This document shows positions 63,932 through 64,000 of a stretch of DNA of 64,000 nucleotides, piece by piece. Numbering within the stretch: position 1 is the stretch's first letter; the number at the start of each line of letters is the position of its first letter. This DNA comes from Branchipolynoe longqiensis (Eukaryota; Annelida; Polychaeta; Phyllodocida; Polynoidae), in contig CM059190.1 of the NCBI GenBank assembly GCA_030323885.1, positions 106,929,856-106,993,855 of the forward strand, read 5' to 3'. The notes beneath the pieces were generated by a model, which was not told the DNA's origin, ran no database searches, and saw only the letters and a list, made by a program, of their open reading frames with translations. Both the position numbers and the translations under genes were made by a program.

Positions 63932-64000
63932 CTCATATCAGGACCGGTATCGACTTGTGACAGTGAACACTCATGGCGACTTTATAGTGCTGCCCCACTG
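63932..64000 (-). mobile_element. SINE-A, right piece of the split copy, cut by the window edge
   Basis: CTCATATCAGGACCGGTATC, then CGACTTGTGACAGTGAACAC and GACTTTATAGTGCTGCCCC. Continues beyond 64000. Confidence 0.85.

Overview
This window is animal nuclear DNA that is almost entirely intergenic and repeat-derived. I found no host protein-coding gene, tRNA, rRNA or CRISPR array that I would defend. The repeat families point to a mollusc, probably a gastropod. The evidence is several families of tRNA-derived SINEs with internal box A/B-like heads, one of which (18303-18636 and 29183-29515) resembles a SINE class I associate with mollusc genomes. Palindromic MITEs, a Ty3/gypsy element, a tyrosine-recombinase retrotransposon and a LINE also fit an invertebrate genome. 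The taxonomic call is inference, not something read directly.

Layout. 0-9 kb: a run of simple and minisatellite arrays (36-bp, GGTGGA, 21-bp, ~19-bp and 18-bp units), a pogo-like MITE, and a satellite whose 52-bp unit is a piece of the commonest SINE. 9.6-13 kb: a SINE split by a TTAA-MITE, then ~58/30-bp and 63-bp arrays, the latter with a 189-bp higher-order repeat. 14-24 kb: ACTCACAAC-type arrays, GA, CA, C-rich and polypurine tracts, one GC/CpG-rich island (17531-17880), and a 69-bp array. 24.7-30 kb: nested SINE and MITE insertions with readable target duplications, and a ~1-kb terminal-inverted-repeat element.

31.7-36.3 kb: a complete, apparently very young Ty3/gypsy retrotransposon with identical 119-bp LTRs, a 4-bp target duplication and one uninterrupted 1306-aa gag-pol ORF. 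39.4-41.3 kb: an 87-bp array broken by a dispersed repeat that itself carries a TTAA-MITE. 41.8-42.6 kb: an 821-bp inverted-repeat element. 42.66-48.27 kb: a Ngaro/DIRS-type tyrosine-recombinase retrotransposon on the minus strand. It has split direct repeats, a damaged gag, a reverse transcriptase-RNase H frame with two in-frame TGA codons, and an intact tyrosine recombinase ORF.

49.6-51.3 kb: a 22-bp array. 51.8-64 kb: more SINEs, MITEs and CAGACAGT/CA-rich arrays, ending in a 5'-truncated LINE inserted into a SINE.

The window is best read as a record of transposition: two potentially or recently mobile retroelements, at least six recognisable non-autonomous families nested in one another, and many tandem arrays. 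Most minisatellite units are multiples of 3 bp, so long ORFs across them are not genes. SINE families are named here A, B and C for reference only.
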